Below, piece by piece: positions 31,057 to 43,340 of a stretch of 64,000 bases of DNA. The position numbers were made by a program, and so were the translations under genes. Origin of the DNA: Pleodorina starrii (lineage: Eukaryota; Chlorophyta; Chlorophyceae; Chlamydomonadales; Volvocaceae); contig BRXU01000035.1 in assembly GCA_030267565.1 (NCBI GenBank), positions 713,001 to 777,000 on the forward strand, written 5' to 3'. The notes beneath the pieces are model-generated. The model did not search any database, was not told the DNA's origin, and saw nothing but the letters and a program-made list of their open reading frames with translations. Position 1 is the stretch's first letter; every line of letters starts with the position of its first letter.

Positions 31057-34000
31057 ATGGGTTGTGTGCGCGCGCGCTGCCGCGCGGGGATGGTGTGCAG
31101 AGGTCGGGCTGAGAGAGGGATGTGAGAGGGGTGTGGAGGAGGGGATGCGTGTGCAGGGAGGGAGGGAAGGGCTGAGGGGGGCTGGTGACGTGGGCGCGGC
31201 TCTGGCGCCGGCGCTCTGGGCAGCTGCGGGTGCCCTGGTGGGTGCCTGTCGGGCGCGAAGACGGATGCGCGGCGGGCGCGTGCGCTGAGAGTATGCTGTG
31301 CGCCGTCGGGTGTATGCTGCGCGCTGTAGGGTGTGTGCTGCCGCGCTGTCTCTTTACGGTCCAAGGGCGAATTTGTTTTTGCTGCTGAGAGTTCATTGCA
31401 AAGGCCCGTGTGGAGTGCTGAAAGATGCATCATGCTTCATGCATGCGTGGCAGACAAGGCGCTTTCGGCAAGGAGGCGGTCCGCGGGGGTTAGTGGCACC
31501 GGGAGGCGGCTCTGGAACTGCAGCAGAGCGGCAGGGGGGGGGGCTGCGGTGCGGCTCCATGGCAATGCACCCCGGGGAGGGGGGTTCGCGGTTCCGGGGG
31601 CGATTGACACGTTGGGCTTTGGAAACGGCGCCTTGGGCCTCTAGGGCTACAACTCTTGACGTGGGGAGGGTTACAACAGGAGCGCTGCTGGGACTAGCAG
31701 GGTAGGGCGATACGGTTTTGCCCCCGAATTCGTCACCTCCTCGACCCGCTCCGCTTGGCACCTGTTCATTTGCCGGCACGGCAACCGGCACGACTTTCGC
31801 GCCGCCGTCGCGGAATTTTCTCTTGACATGACAACCGGACACGTGGTTTGAAAGTGGGAATGGGAATCGAGCTGCGACATGACGGACGACAGCGGAACCA
31901 CAGACGGCAATCACGTAGGAGTGAGGAGCCGCCGCGGTGTGAGGCGCGGCGCCGCGCGGCGCTAAAGGCAGGGAGAATCGCGGCCCCGGCGCTTGATGGA
32001 CAGGCCTTGACATGTGTGCGGCAGGCACGCAATGCGGTGTTGTATATGGATGCGTTTGTGTGAAGGGGCGTGAGAGACTTGTGTGGCAAGGGAGGCATAG
32101 ACGGGTGTGCGGTCGAGAGAAGGCATCAGAGAAGGGCTGGGAAGGGAAGCGAAGGGAAGGGAAGGGAATGAGCGGTGCAGCTTTGCGTGTTGTTGAAGGG
32201 CTCCTATGGGTCAGCTGGCGGCGATGGCAGCCGCCCTGGTGATCGGGTTTTGTTCGTGGGTGGCGGCGGTGGAGGCGGTGGTCGGGGAGGAGCGAGTTCG
32301 AGGGGGAGACGTGCGCGGGAGGCGGGAACGCAGGGACTGTCAGCGGAGTCATGGCACGAGGCCGGCTGGCCGGCCGGCCGTTTTTTGCGCGGTCGGTCGA
32401 TGACACTGCCGTGGCGCCCAGCAAGTCAGCGGCTTTGTTTTGCCGGTACCTAGGATGCAGCGCCTAGGAGCGATGAGGTCATGCATGGCAAGCGACGGCT
32501 TCGGAGCGCGATGCGCACCACTCGCGTCCGGGTGTGGACGACGGGACAGGCGCGACTGGTGGTGCGGTGTGAGTGCTGAGTGGAGCTGTGGAGGTGCTAT
32601 GCCAACGGCATTACGGTTACAGTTAAAGTGCCGGAGGGCCCCGGAGGGTCATTCTTTTACGCTCTCGGATAATGTGACGTTTCTTGCCTCTCTTGTGTCT
32701 GTGTGTATGTCTGTCACGCAGTGCACCAGGAGGCCGACCGATGACTGCGCTGATCTCGAGCGGCAACAGCAGGCGAAATGCCAGCAGTAGGGTGAAGGCA
32801 ATTTTAATAATAGACGACGTCATGAATGATCTGTTCATACGTGACGGGCGTGAAGGGCAAGCGGCACGCGTGACAAGTAGCGGCAAAGGATGCTGGCGTG
32901 TGGGATTGAGTGCGAGCCTGCATCTGCGTGTCTTATTATTATATGTGGCGTGAGTGGCGGCGGAGCGGGGGCTGGGAGGGAGTGGCGGGGTTTCGTGCGG
33001 TGGGTAAAACGTGCCTTGAGAGCAGGCTGACGGATTCCGGCAGAGGCCGCGGCGGCATCGGAGCGTGCTCTTGCCACAACTGACTGGCTTCGTGGGGGCG
33101 ACCCGTGGGCAGCTGCGTAACACGGACGACCCGTGGGTCTTCCGTGACCCGTTGGTCACTCGACTTGATCTTGGGGATGATGGGGCTGGACTCGGCTCCG
33201 GTCCTGCGTGTGCGTTCCGCTCCTGTTTTTGCGCCGGCGGTGGGTCTCCTTTGGTGGCATGAGTGGTGGGTGAGTTAGGCCTGACAACATTCATCGCCCG
33301 GGTGGTACTATCATAGTACTATTATCAAGCCCTGACACACACGACACTGCGCTTTCTCCTCTTAAGGGGAACCTGACGGGGAACTGCTTTCTTCGTTCGC
33401 ACGCACGCGGCGGCATGTGACCACACGCCTTTTAATTGAATGTGCACGGTGCTTGGCCGGCCGCCACGCAGCCAGCCGCAGCGCCTTTACACATGGCATG
33501 CGCCTGGTGAAGAAAAGCGCTGTCTCGAGGCGCTGCGGTGCCGGGGGGGATGGGCCCTCTGCGATAAACCGATGCGCGATAGTGGGTGCGACAATGTGTA
33601 TGACAGCCACGCACCCTGCGAGGCGTTGCGCAACGGCAGCGTTGGTGCTTCCCGGGAGGGAGCGGCCTGGCGCCCAGCGTTGGTGCTTCCCGGGAGGGAG
33701 CGGCCTGGCGCCCAGCGAGGGAGCGGCCTGGAGTGGCCTTGCGAAGGAACTATGGAACTTGGAGCCGGGCCCACAAAGCCTTGGCCTCGCTTTGGCCCAG
33801 GCATTGAAGCAGGAGGACGGACATGCAGGTCCTTGAACTAGAGTGGGCGGCAGTGGTGGCCAAGGGTCTCGGTGGTAAGCACCACGCTCCGAGTAGTGGT
33901 GCGGGTGTAGGTAAGTGGTGAGTCACACCACGCCCCAAACGTAACGAACACCCCAAACGGCGCGTGGCGGCTGGGGCTGGTGGCTGCTGGTTAAATATGT

Positions 34001-34864
34001 CTGTGTTCTGGCCCCGCCGACGGCTTCTGGAGCAGGGCGCATACTTCGTGCCCCTTGGAGGACCATGCCTTCCTGACTGCGCTGGCTGTAGTCCCAAGTT
34101 GGGGTTTGGCACCCTACTCCGAATCACAAAAACCCCATGAGATCAGCATGTTGAAATTTTCCTTGTAAAAGGTCCAGAAGGTCGTTCACGCAGGAATACC
34201 GGTTATATACGATTGCCGCTACGACACCAAATATGGCTGGTGATCTCTGTTATAAAGCAGTTGAAATGGACCTCAAATATGACCAAGAGCCGCAACGGGT
34301 GCAGCAAGTGAGACACTCTTTTTCGCAATGAAATCAACGAGAATGGACGGCTCCGGAGCGGAGCGCGGAGTCGGACTATACGGAATTGTTCTTGAAATAA
34401 CGGAACATCGGATTTTTTCAGACACCAATAACTCTCTCATCTTCTGTTGATGGATGCTTGGCCTTGGTGATTTAGGCGTAATCACGACTCACATGACTGA
34501 CTGCAAGGATGCAAAAAGCTCGGGGATAGCTGGTTGATACAATTTATGAAATTGTTCTCAGTTTCTTTGGCGCGGAACTCTCCGCCAACCATTTCGCTTC
34601 ACCTTATTCATTCTTTGAGCAGTCGCACCCCCATTTCCACGCTTGCTTCCAGCAGTCTAGGTGTACGCGTGCACTATACCTCGTTTCGATCACGATCATA
34701 AACGTGGAGGCACAGCAGTAGCTTGTCAGCGCTTTCTTATGCGGGCAACAGCAACAGCCTATTGAACAGCTTGCCGCCGACGGTTGGCCGATCCCGTCGG
34801 CGGCAACACCTACAATAAATTCACGGTATCGCCTAATAAATCAAGTCTCTCGGGGAGCAAAAGG
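31057..34864. other. Long gap between carrier and glycosyltransferase genes
   Basis: No exon structure is recognised in 3.8 kb. A 38-bp direct tandem duplication (33641-33716) is present. The only TGTAA noticed is near 34163. The last 700 bases are AT-richer and probably hold the promoter of the next gene. A long minus-strand frame (31393-32424) was rejected as composition-driven. Confidence 0.4.
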
Positions 34865-37800
34865 ATGCAGACTGGGGCACATGACATACGGCGGCGGTTC
34901 GCCTTCATGATGTGGGCCGCGGCGGTGATCAGCACCCATGTGACCGTTGCAAGCGCCGCTCAGGCCGTCGACGGAGAGAGGGGTGCCGCGGCTGCCGGCC
35001 CGCTGCCGGTTGCCAGCAGGCGCCTCCGCGGCGACGCAGGCGGAACCGCACGGTCTCTGCAACAGGCCAGCTACAACTGCCCGCGTCCAATAGTAGGTAC
35101 ACTACCGGGCGTTTTCCAAACAGGGGCGCACTCACACGCCACCGACACAGCAGTGCAACGCGCCGGGGGGCCCCGCGCGCTTGCGAGTAACACGCGGGGC
35201 AGGGGAGCAAGCTGCGCCGGTCTGTACACGTCCTGCTTCCGGCCCGGGCCCGGGGGCGGGCACCACGCGTTGCGGATCAAGGGGGATGAAAGATAAGAGC
35301 CGCAGCGGAGGAGCGGAGGATGGTGCCGGGGTTCGGGCGGCTTCGCCTGGGCCGGACCGTCGGGTCGGAAGGACGCCACCCCAGGGCAGCGTTGGCTGAG
35401 GCAGCCCCCGCCTGGCACGGCAAACCTCGCCTGGCCCGGGCGCGCTTTTCTTCGCCCTGGTCTTCTGGGCCAGCAGGGCGAGGCCAGCTGGCTCTCACCT
35501 CTCCGAAGGTCTGGAGCATTACTGTGACAACAACAAAAACAACAACAGTCTGGCGCAGCGTCTCCCCCTTTCAATCCGATTGGGGGCAAACGAGCAACCG
35601 ATGCTGTCGCCCGTCGAGGCGTGCGTGCGTGCGTGTCCTGCGCAAGCCGCAAACGTCACTCGTAGCCTCGCCTCTCTGCGTCACCGCGCTTTACTTGCCC
35701 TCTATACGGCAAACCCCACATCGCTTCCTCTGAAACCCTTTAGAAAACCCTAAAACAACCCTAAAACCCTCCAACGCACACCTCGTCCTGCCCCCAGGTG
35801 GATATGAGCAAGGACCGCTACCAGTGCGTGGTGTGGCGGCGGGCGTGCATCGACCAAAACGTTATCGTGTCGTACGACCCTGACGTACACCCCACCACCT
35901 CGATGGGCACCCTGCCCACGCTCAACGTGACGGACATCATGTACAACATACCCTCAAAGTACGTGCGGCATGCCGTACGCCTTGTCGTACCGTTGCCCCA
36001 GTGTCGCGGCCCTGGAGCCAGGCAGTTCTGCTGCTGCTTCTGCTTCTGCTGTTGCTCGAGGGACCACACTTGGGATCGGCGGGATAAAAACCCGCATTGG
36101 GGCCAACCCCGGCGTGGCTGTGTCCTGTCTGTCTGGCGCTTGGCGAGCGCTCTCGTGTCTTGCAGCAGCGGCAGCAGCAGCAGCAGCCGCCTGCCCCAGC
36201 CGGGCTGGCTGCCAGGACCCCCACCGGCGGCACTGTGGGCACTCGGCACTCCCCCGGTCTGTCCGTGTAACCCTAGGCAACTTCGAGCGTTCCCGTGCGA
36301 TCCCCTTCACGCTGCCGCCCTTCACGCTGATCCCGACCTGCCGCCCAGCCGCCCTTCACGCTGATCCGGACCCGCTGACCGCGTCCTTACTCGTTAGGTT
36401 CGGCATCGGTGACCGCTACCGCAAGGGCTCTGCCCTGCGTTTCCCGCCGCTGTACGTGCGGCCCAGCAACGACATGGAGGAGGAGCAGGAGCTGCGGGTG
36501 CGATGTCGTGTATGTATGTCTGTGTGTGTGTTTGTGTGAGAGTGTGTGTGAGAGAGAGAGAGAGTGTGTGTGTGTGCGATATGGGAGGGGGACGATCCCC
36601 GGGCGAGCTGTTGGGGGGCGGGGAAGAGAGGGCTGCGTTGGCAATCGGGCATTCGGATAAGATATCCGGCATTTAAAGAGGAGGAGAAGGAGGAGGAGGA
36701 GCAGGAGGAGGAGGAGGAGGAACCATGGAAATGGTCATATCGGCGCCGGCCGTGGTCTCGGGGGAGAAGGGAAGGGAGGGAGGGGGTAAGGAGCACCAGG
36801 GGCGCGTGGGGGGGACACGAGAGGGACGCTCGGGGGCCCTATGGGGGGGTGGGCCGGGCTGTGCGCGCAAGCGTGGCGGGCTTGTACACGGCCCTGAGCA
36901 GGCAGAGCTCGCAGCACGGGCGTCTCCGCGCCAGCCGCCAAACGCGCGGACCGCCGCCAGTGGCCCTGCTGCTGTTGTCGCCGCTGCGGCGGAGGCGGCG
37001 GCGGCGGGCCCTTACGATGCGCGATTTGCAGTGAAATGAAATGAAATGAGAGGACGGGCTCTCGCTCCATACGGGGTCCTGGGATGAGATGAGCGCAGAG
37101 GGCCTCGGGGCTTCAGGGGGGCCAGCGGGAGCCGCCACGGCACCGTGTGCGCATCATCCCACAGAGCGCTTACCGCCGCATCCGCTTCGTCCTGCGCTTG
37201 CCTGGCCACCTCACCCGCTTCGTCCTGCGCTTGCCTGGCCACCTCACCCGCTTCGTCCTGCGCTTGCCTGGCCACCTCACCCGCTTCGTCCTGCGCTTGC
37301 CTGGCCACCTCACCCGCTTCGTCCTGCGCTTGCCTGGCCACCTCACCCGCTTCGTCCTGCGCTTGCCTGGCCACCTCACCCGCTTCGTCCTGCGCTTGCC
37401 TGGCCACCTCACCCGCTTCGTCCTGCGCTTGCCTGGCCACCTCACCCGCTTCGCCCCGCGCCATCCTCTCCCAGCTTACCCACTTCGCCCCGTGCCCGCC
37501 TGGCCGGCCCAACTCCGCGTCCCTTCCGCCCCAGAACCCCACCTTCTCCGAATGCACGCTGCCCATGCTGCTGTACGCGCATTATCCGTACAACGCCGCG
37601 GAGACGTACCGATACATCTTCGAGAAGCTTGTCACGCTGCAGGAGGTGGGCGGCGGGTGTTGGGGCTTGGGCTGCAGGAGAGGTGGGCGGCGGGTGTTGG
37701 GGCTTGGGCTGCAGGAGAGGTGGGCGGCGGGTGTTGGGGCTTGGGCTGCAGGAGAGGTGGGCGGCGGGTGTTGGGGCTTGGGCTGCAGGAGAGGTGGGGA

Positions 37801-40800
37801 GAGAGAGATTGTTACAGTTGTACGGTATGGCAGGAGAGGTGGGCGCGAACCTCTCTTTGAAGGGGCAGAGTCCGCAGCGGGCATTTGTGTGGGTTGGTGC
37901 GGATATGCGTTGTGTGGATTGTGTGCGCTCCGGAACCGGTGCTGAGAGAAGGACGCCATAGGACCGACCGGGCCGCGGGCGAGGGGCACCTGAAAGAGGG
38001 CAGCCAAGCCAACCGACCGACCTTCACCGGAACGTTTCCCTGGCCCCGACCCACGTGTTTTGTCGTACAGGCGGGTTTCTTCAATCGGCACGTGACGCTT
38101 GTGCCGGGAGTGCCGCCGGGCACGAAGGTACCGTCCTACACCAAATTCTGGTGAGAAACACCGCTTTTGGGTTTTTGAGGAAGCCGGGGAGCGTGTACGA
38201 AACAGTGGGGCTGGCGAGGTGACCCGTGGGTCAGCGAGGGAACACCGTAATTTCTAGTGCTTTCTTCTGTGGTATCTTTCTCGTCTTACCACCCGACCCG
38301 ACCCCCGACCCGACCCAACCCCGGACTCGACCCTCGACCCGACCCACCTGACCCGAACCCACCAGGTACAACTCCCTGTCGGATCGCGGTGTGGTCTCTC
38401 TCTCAGAGTTGTCGTCTCGGCGACCCACCGACACGCCGCCCAACGCCACCTGGGAGCGCACGCACGTGCGCTGCTTCGAGCGCGTCGTGGGATGCCGTAT
38501 TCGGTACGACGGTTACGGACTACGGTTCTACAACGCGGGACAGCACGTGGTCAGGTGCGGCTGGAGGGGCAGGGGTGGGAGGGGCAACAAAACAAACAAA
38601 CAAACAAAGGAGATGCCGCAGCGGAGGGAGAGAGGCGGCGACAAGTGGTTTCGGAGCCAGGACCTGGAGTGATGCGTGTTACAAGACATACCTGGGGGCG
38701 GGGAAGCGGAGGGCGGGGAGGGCCGGGGCACGTGGTCCGATGTTTGCGAGTATTGCCGGTTTTAGGGTTTTAGGGTTTTAGGGTTTTGGGGGGAAAGAAA
38801 CACGAACCGCCGCGATGGAACGGAGGCGATCTTGGCGAACGGCAGTCCGGAATGCACAGGGCAAGCAACACCCGATGCACCCCGGGGGGGGGGGTGACGG
38901 GCGTAATCTCACAGGGCCAGCCCACTCCCTCCTCCCGCCCTCCCTCCTGCTCCCTCCCTGCCCGTCACGTACTGGCCCTGCACTCCGCCCTGCCGCGCCC
39001 GCGGCTGATGTTTCCTGTTCAGGCACTACATGCCGCACTACCTGTCGCAAGCGGCCGCCTTCGAGCAGCGTCTGTACGAGGTGCAGAAGGTGGGAAGTGC
39101 TGGTACATGTCTGGCGGCCCTTCGGCGTGAGGGCCCGGTCAGGGGGGCATTTCCTTTCGCCCCCGCCGCCGCCGCCGCATTCCGGTTTTTCTTGTCCTTG
39201 CTTGCCCGTTCCCCATTCCCTCCGCCGCGGTATCGTTTTTCGTGTCTCCCCTTCCGTAGCGTATCTCCCTTCCACTTCGGAAAACGTGGCAGCCGCGGCA
39301 GGGGGTGTCGTAGTGCCGTAGTTCGTCCAGCACGGGATGGCCTCCGTGTGTGTGCGTGTGGGAGGGGGGCGATCGGGCGGGCTTTGGGGCAGTCAACGTA
39401 TCGCCAGTGGTGACCCCGCATTCTGTTGTTCAGCCCCGACGGCCGCCGCTGCCGCCTGTGGTGCCGGCGCACGGCTCCCAGGCGCGATTGACCGGCGTGC
39501 GAGGCCCCCGTGTCGTGCCGTTGCGCGCCCCGGCACTCGTGAGTGCGCCCCGAAGCCCAGCCTCTGTCCCGCTCGGGCTCCGGCTTATACGTGGATACCC
39601 CCCCCACACACACACAGATCTCCCGGCGCCTCACTAGCTTGCACGGGTGCCTTCGTGTTAAGGACCGGCGCCGGGTCATGTTTACCCTTTTCCTTACCGC
39701 CCAGCAGAACCCGCTGGCTCCCGCCCACATGTCCTGCAGGTACGGCTGCCCAACGACCCCTCCGTGCTCACACTCGTCTTCATCAGCCGCACGCCGCACC
39801 AGTCGGCGGTTGGCCGCACCATCTTGAACGAGGCCGACATGATCCAGCGCTGCAACGCCGCCGTGCCGGCTGACCTGCCACCACCCGAGTGGGGCGTGCC
39901 GTACAAAAAGTACTTTTGCTTTGCGCACGTGTTTGGTGAGAACCAGCTGATGGATGTGTGGCTGATGCGGCAGGTGGGAGGGGGAGGGGGGGCGGGAGTG
40001 GGGGTGGGAGTGGGGGTGGGAGTGGGGGCGGGCTGGGCGGGTGGGTGCGCGGGGCAGGGCGGGTGGGTGGGTGGGCTGGGTGCTGAACACGGCTGATACA
40101 CAGCAGCTTGCGGTGGGTGGGTGCCGGGGACCGCTGAGTGGCGGGGATCGCTGATGATGCGGCAGGTGGGCGGCGGGCGGGCGGGTTGGGTGGGCACCTC
40201 TTGCCCGCCAGAATCATGCAGAACGGCCGGGTCGGGTCGATTGGCCACTCTGGCCTTCTTCTTCTTCATCTCTGGCAGCGGTCTAAAAGATTCCACATCC
40301 CCACCAACCTTCTTTTCCAACCTTCTTCCTCGGCGGATGTCCCAGTGAGCGTCCTCTCAGGAATCTCTCACCCGGGGGGCCTTCCGTGCGTGTGTGTGTG
40401 CCGTCGTACGGTACCGGTACCTGTCGCGCTTCCGGGCTCCGGCCAACCAACTTCACCAACCACTTTACCTTACCAGCCACTAACCGCTAACCGCCACAAC
40501 TGATAACGGCAACGGCAACAGGTGGACGGCATCCTGGGCATGCACGGCGCCGGCCTGACCAACTCGCTGTACATGAAGCCCGGCGGCTCGGTGATCGAGG
40601 TGCGCCCCTTCGGCTTCAGCGGTCGGGAGAGCTGGGCCAACCGCTACGCGCGCTTCAAGACGAGCAGCCTGCGCGAAAACCCCTGGGGCGTGTTCTGGTA
40701 CGGCATCGACACGTTCAACTCCTCGCTGTCGGAGCCGGGCGCTTTCGAGCTCGAGGACAAGCCGCACTACTCCAAGTTCCGGGTGGGTGGCTGGGTGGGT

Positions 40801-41641
40801 GGGTGGCTGGGCGGGTGCCGCTGTTGGTGGGTTTGGGTTGCGTGGGTGCGTGGCTGGCTGGGCGGGTACTTCGGTACACGGGGGTTTGGGCGGGACTGGG
40901 TGGGTGATTCAGGCGTTACCAGGTCCGCTCGCCAAGCCCCTCACCGCCGTTCCCTCGGTGCCATTCGCTGCGGCTCCGTCTTTCCTTGCCCCGCCCGCCT
41001 TTTCGGGTTGTCGCACCCTAAGCCCTCCTCCTTCCTATCGCCCTCCTATCTCCGCGGCCGCGACACCACCGCCGCCGACCCCGCCACCGCAGACGATCAA
41101 GGCCCGCGACCGGCACGTGCGGCTGACCTGGCCTTCGCTCCGGAACCACCTGCTCAACCTGGCGGCCGTGGCGCGCACGTTTGAGCGCTACATGCCGCTG
41201 CGCCTCAGCGGGGCCTACTACATCACGGATGAGGTGAAGCAGGTACGAATTGGACAGTCCAAAACGTTGGGACCCCAAAAGGATCCCAACGGTACTTGCC
41301 GTACCTTCACATTGCCTGGGAAACAGCCGTGCTTAGGGGCCTTCCCAACGGCGTCTTCAGCTCTTGCGCGCCCTTGCGCTCTTACCGCACTTGCCCCCCG
41401 TGCCGCTCCACGCCTGCTGCTCCTCCTCGTCGGCCGTGTCGTCTGCCCGGCCGGCCGGCGGGCCATTTGGGGGTGGGGTTGCTCGCAGGCGGAGGAGCTT
41501 GGCAATGACCCGCACGTGGACAGAAAGCGCCAGCGCCGCTTCACGGACCCCGACGAGGAGCGCAGGGCGGTCCTCCAGATTCCCGTCTCGGAGAAGAGCC
41601 TGCGGGAAGCAGCTACGTCGGACCGGATCCTCGCGACCTGA
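34865..41641 (+). CDS. Glycosyltransferase family 61-like protein, secretory pathway
   Basis: Exons: 34865-35092, 35798-35958, 36398-36497, 37535-37645, 38071-38150, 38366-38554, 39023-39089, 39434-39538, 39740-39973, 40522-40782, 41093-41242, 41489-41641, totalling 612 codons plus TGA, all in phase. The N-terminus has basic residues (RRR) then a hydrophobic segment (FAFMMWAAAVISTHVTVASAA), a signal peptide or signal anchor, which suggests a Golgi/ER lumenal enzyme. The family signature is in exon 10: GMHGAGLTN then a stretch ending VIEVRPF (from residue about 431), the nucleotide-sugar-binding region of GT61 enzymes. RFYNAGQHVVRHYMPHY and VRLPNDPSVLTLVFISR precede it as expected. GT61 includes plant xylosyl/arabinosyltransferases and EGF-domain O-GlcNAc transferases; the donor sugar and acceptor here are unknown. 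The short exon 8 (Pro/Arg-rich) is the least certain. Confidence 0.85.
35735..35770. repeat. Telomere-like CCCTAAAA run before GT61 exon 2
   Basis: Several CCCTAAAA/AACCCT units end about 28 bases before the exon beginning at 35798. They have the same orientation as the run in the DUF4202 gene and may serve there as part of the polypyrimidine region. Confidence 0.7.
37183..37446. repeat. 33-bp minisatellite, 8 identical copies
   Basis: Eight perfect head-to-tail copies of a 33-bp unit (CGCTTCGTCCTGCGCTTGCC followed by TGGCCACCTCACC) lie in the GT61 intron between exons 3 and 4. The array encodes RFVLRLPGHLT on the plus strand and an AGEVARQAQDE repeat on the minus strand. No unit-to-unit variation is seen, which suggests recent amplification. 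Confidence 0.95.
37644..37791. repeat. 37-bp minisatellite, 4 copies, overlapping a splice donor
   Basis: Four perfect 37-bp units, each starting AGGTGGGC and ending GCAGGAG. The first unit begins two bases before the 3' end of GT61 exon 4, so its AG|GTGGGC is the donor, and every later unit repeats the same donor context. Confidence 0.93.
38760..38790. repeat. Telomere-like (TTTTAGGG)3 run in a GT61 intron
   Basis: Three exact TTTTAGGG units plus a degenerate fourth, in the intron before exon 39023-39089. The orientation is opposite to the two other telomere-like runs in the window. Confidence 0.85.
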
Positions 41642-43340
41642 GCCCCCTCAGCCCAGCGACTTGCAAGCTGGGTGGAATCGAAGGGGCGTAGTTTGCGGGT
41701 GGAATCACGGACGGGGTTGCAGTGGCACAGTAGGTGCATTGGCGAGGTTAGTAGGTTAGGGAAACGGCTAACGCTGGAAGGGGGGCGGGAGGATGGCTGC
41801 TCGCGGCGGTTGATAGGAGACCGGCACCGTGCGCGCCGTGCAGGCAGGCGGCTCTTGCGATGGCGAGCGAGCGTCTTTAGTAAATTTTGGGTTTTATTTT
41901 GGGTTTTATCTTGTTGCGCGCGGCGACGGATTTCTTAAGCGTCGGTTATTTGTGTTTGCTCGCTACGGCGCTATTCGCGTGATGCTGGATGGACAGGATG
42001 GTATGCGAACGGCAAAAGGCCACTAGGAGTACGATGATTCTTTCCGTACAGGCGACGCGAAACGGGATTGCGTCGCCCTGGCGGTGCCGTACGTCCTCAC
42101 ACCACACCCTGCCGTACCTCGACACATGCAATACGGGTCGCTTATACTTAAGAGAGGGGCAGGCGGTGCTGGCTTCGCTCGCGCAGGCCGGGTTGCAACA
42201 TGAAAGGAAGGTTTCCCGGGATTTTCCTCTCTTTCCATTCCAGGCGATAAAGAGAGCGAAGAGGGGCCCCGTGGGGGCGAGCTGCAGCTGGGCTAGCTGT
42301 TGCAATTCCTTGGGTGGGACCAAGTCATTGCCGTTATGACAGCGGAACGGGTGCCTGTGCATCAGGCATTGCCTCTCGAGGGATGTGTGTACGTGCGGGG
42401 GGTTACGGGTGAGGCAGGCGGTGTGACTCACGGTGCGGCGGACGGGCATGGCGCGGGCTTCGGAGTGACGTCAAGATACCCGGCAAAGAGATGCTTGTGA
42501 ATCAGGCGACGTGTGAGGGGCCGAGGGCCGTTCATGTCGGTTGGCCCAGGGTGGGGTTTTGCACGAGTTTGCCGAACGTACAATGTGCTCTTGGCGGGGA
42601 AGCGCCCGACGCGTTCCCGAGCGATTGGACTTCTGTGGCGTGCGCCCGCCCGGGGCTTGGACGCAAGCCAATTTAGGCTGCAAGTATGGCCCGTGGGTCC
42701 AACGTGACGTGTCCGGCGTCATTGGCTTGAAGGTGCCAGACACCCGGAATGCGGCCCATGGAAACCTGTGTACACTGCTGCCAGCTGGTCATCTTTGCAT
42801 ACTGGTTTGGTCCGTGTCCGGAAGTGAGCACCTGCCGCTGGCCTAGAGTCAAGGAAAATGTTAAAAGGAAAGAACCTCTTAACCGATGTAAGTTATGTTT
42901 CTTGAACATGTCGACATATTGGCTCATGGGGGGCCGAGCAGAAGGGCTTGAACGGCGACCAAGACGTTGCCTAAACACAAATGCTGTGCAAGCTTCAGGA
43001 CTAAGCTAATATATTTTCATTTCGTTCCATGCCACTACAAACGTTATTACCGTATTGGGTCAACGCCTAGCCGTTGACCGTGAAACGCCGTAACTGTACT
43101 TGTCTTTCCTGAAAGTTGGCTAGTATCGCTGCAGCTCCTGTCAAGTAAAATCTTAGGCCGCAAGGGAATCCCTTGGTCTCTGTCATCGTCGCTGACCCCC
43201 ATGGACAAAATTTGACACTTGGCCGACAGCTGCTTCATAAATGCAACGAGCTCGGTTACACCACATGATTTACGTAGGGTCGTAGGCTATGCCTGGTTCG
43301 GGGAGCTTCGAACCGGAGCATCGAGCTGCCAGGAACACAA
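41642..43340. other. 3' flank of GT61 gene and upstream region of the next gene
   Basis: No exon is supported. A TGTAA motif at about 42887-42891 is the first noticed downstream of the GT61 stop. If used, it implies a 3'UTR of about 1.2 kb. Confidence 0.4.
42887..42891 (+). terminator. Candidate TGTAA polyadenylation signal of GT61 gene
   Basis: TGTAA in an A/T-richer context, upstream of the next gene and downstream of the GT61 stop. Confidence 0.4.

Noticed and set aside
31393..32424. 343-codon minus-strand ORF
   Set aside because: Pro/Ser/Arg/His-rich composition without domain or splice structure; typical of antisense openness in GC-rich DNA.
37183..37446. CRISPR-like appearance of the 33-bp repeats
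   Set aside because: The units are directly contiguous with no spacers, in a eukaryotic intron.
37012..37566. Minus-strand ORF with AGEVARQAQDE repeats as a LEA-like gene
   Set aside because: It is created by the 33-bp minisatellite in the GT61 intron, and the flanking residues do not look coding.
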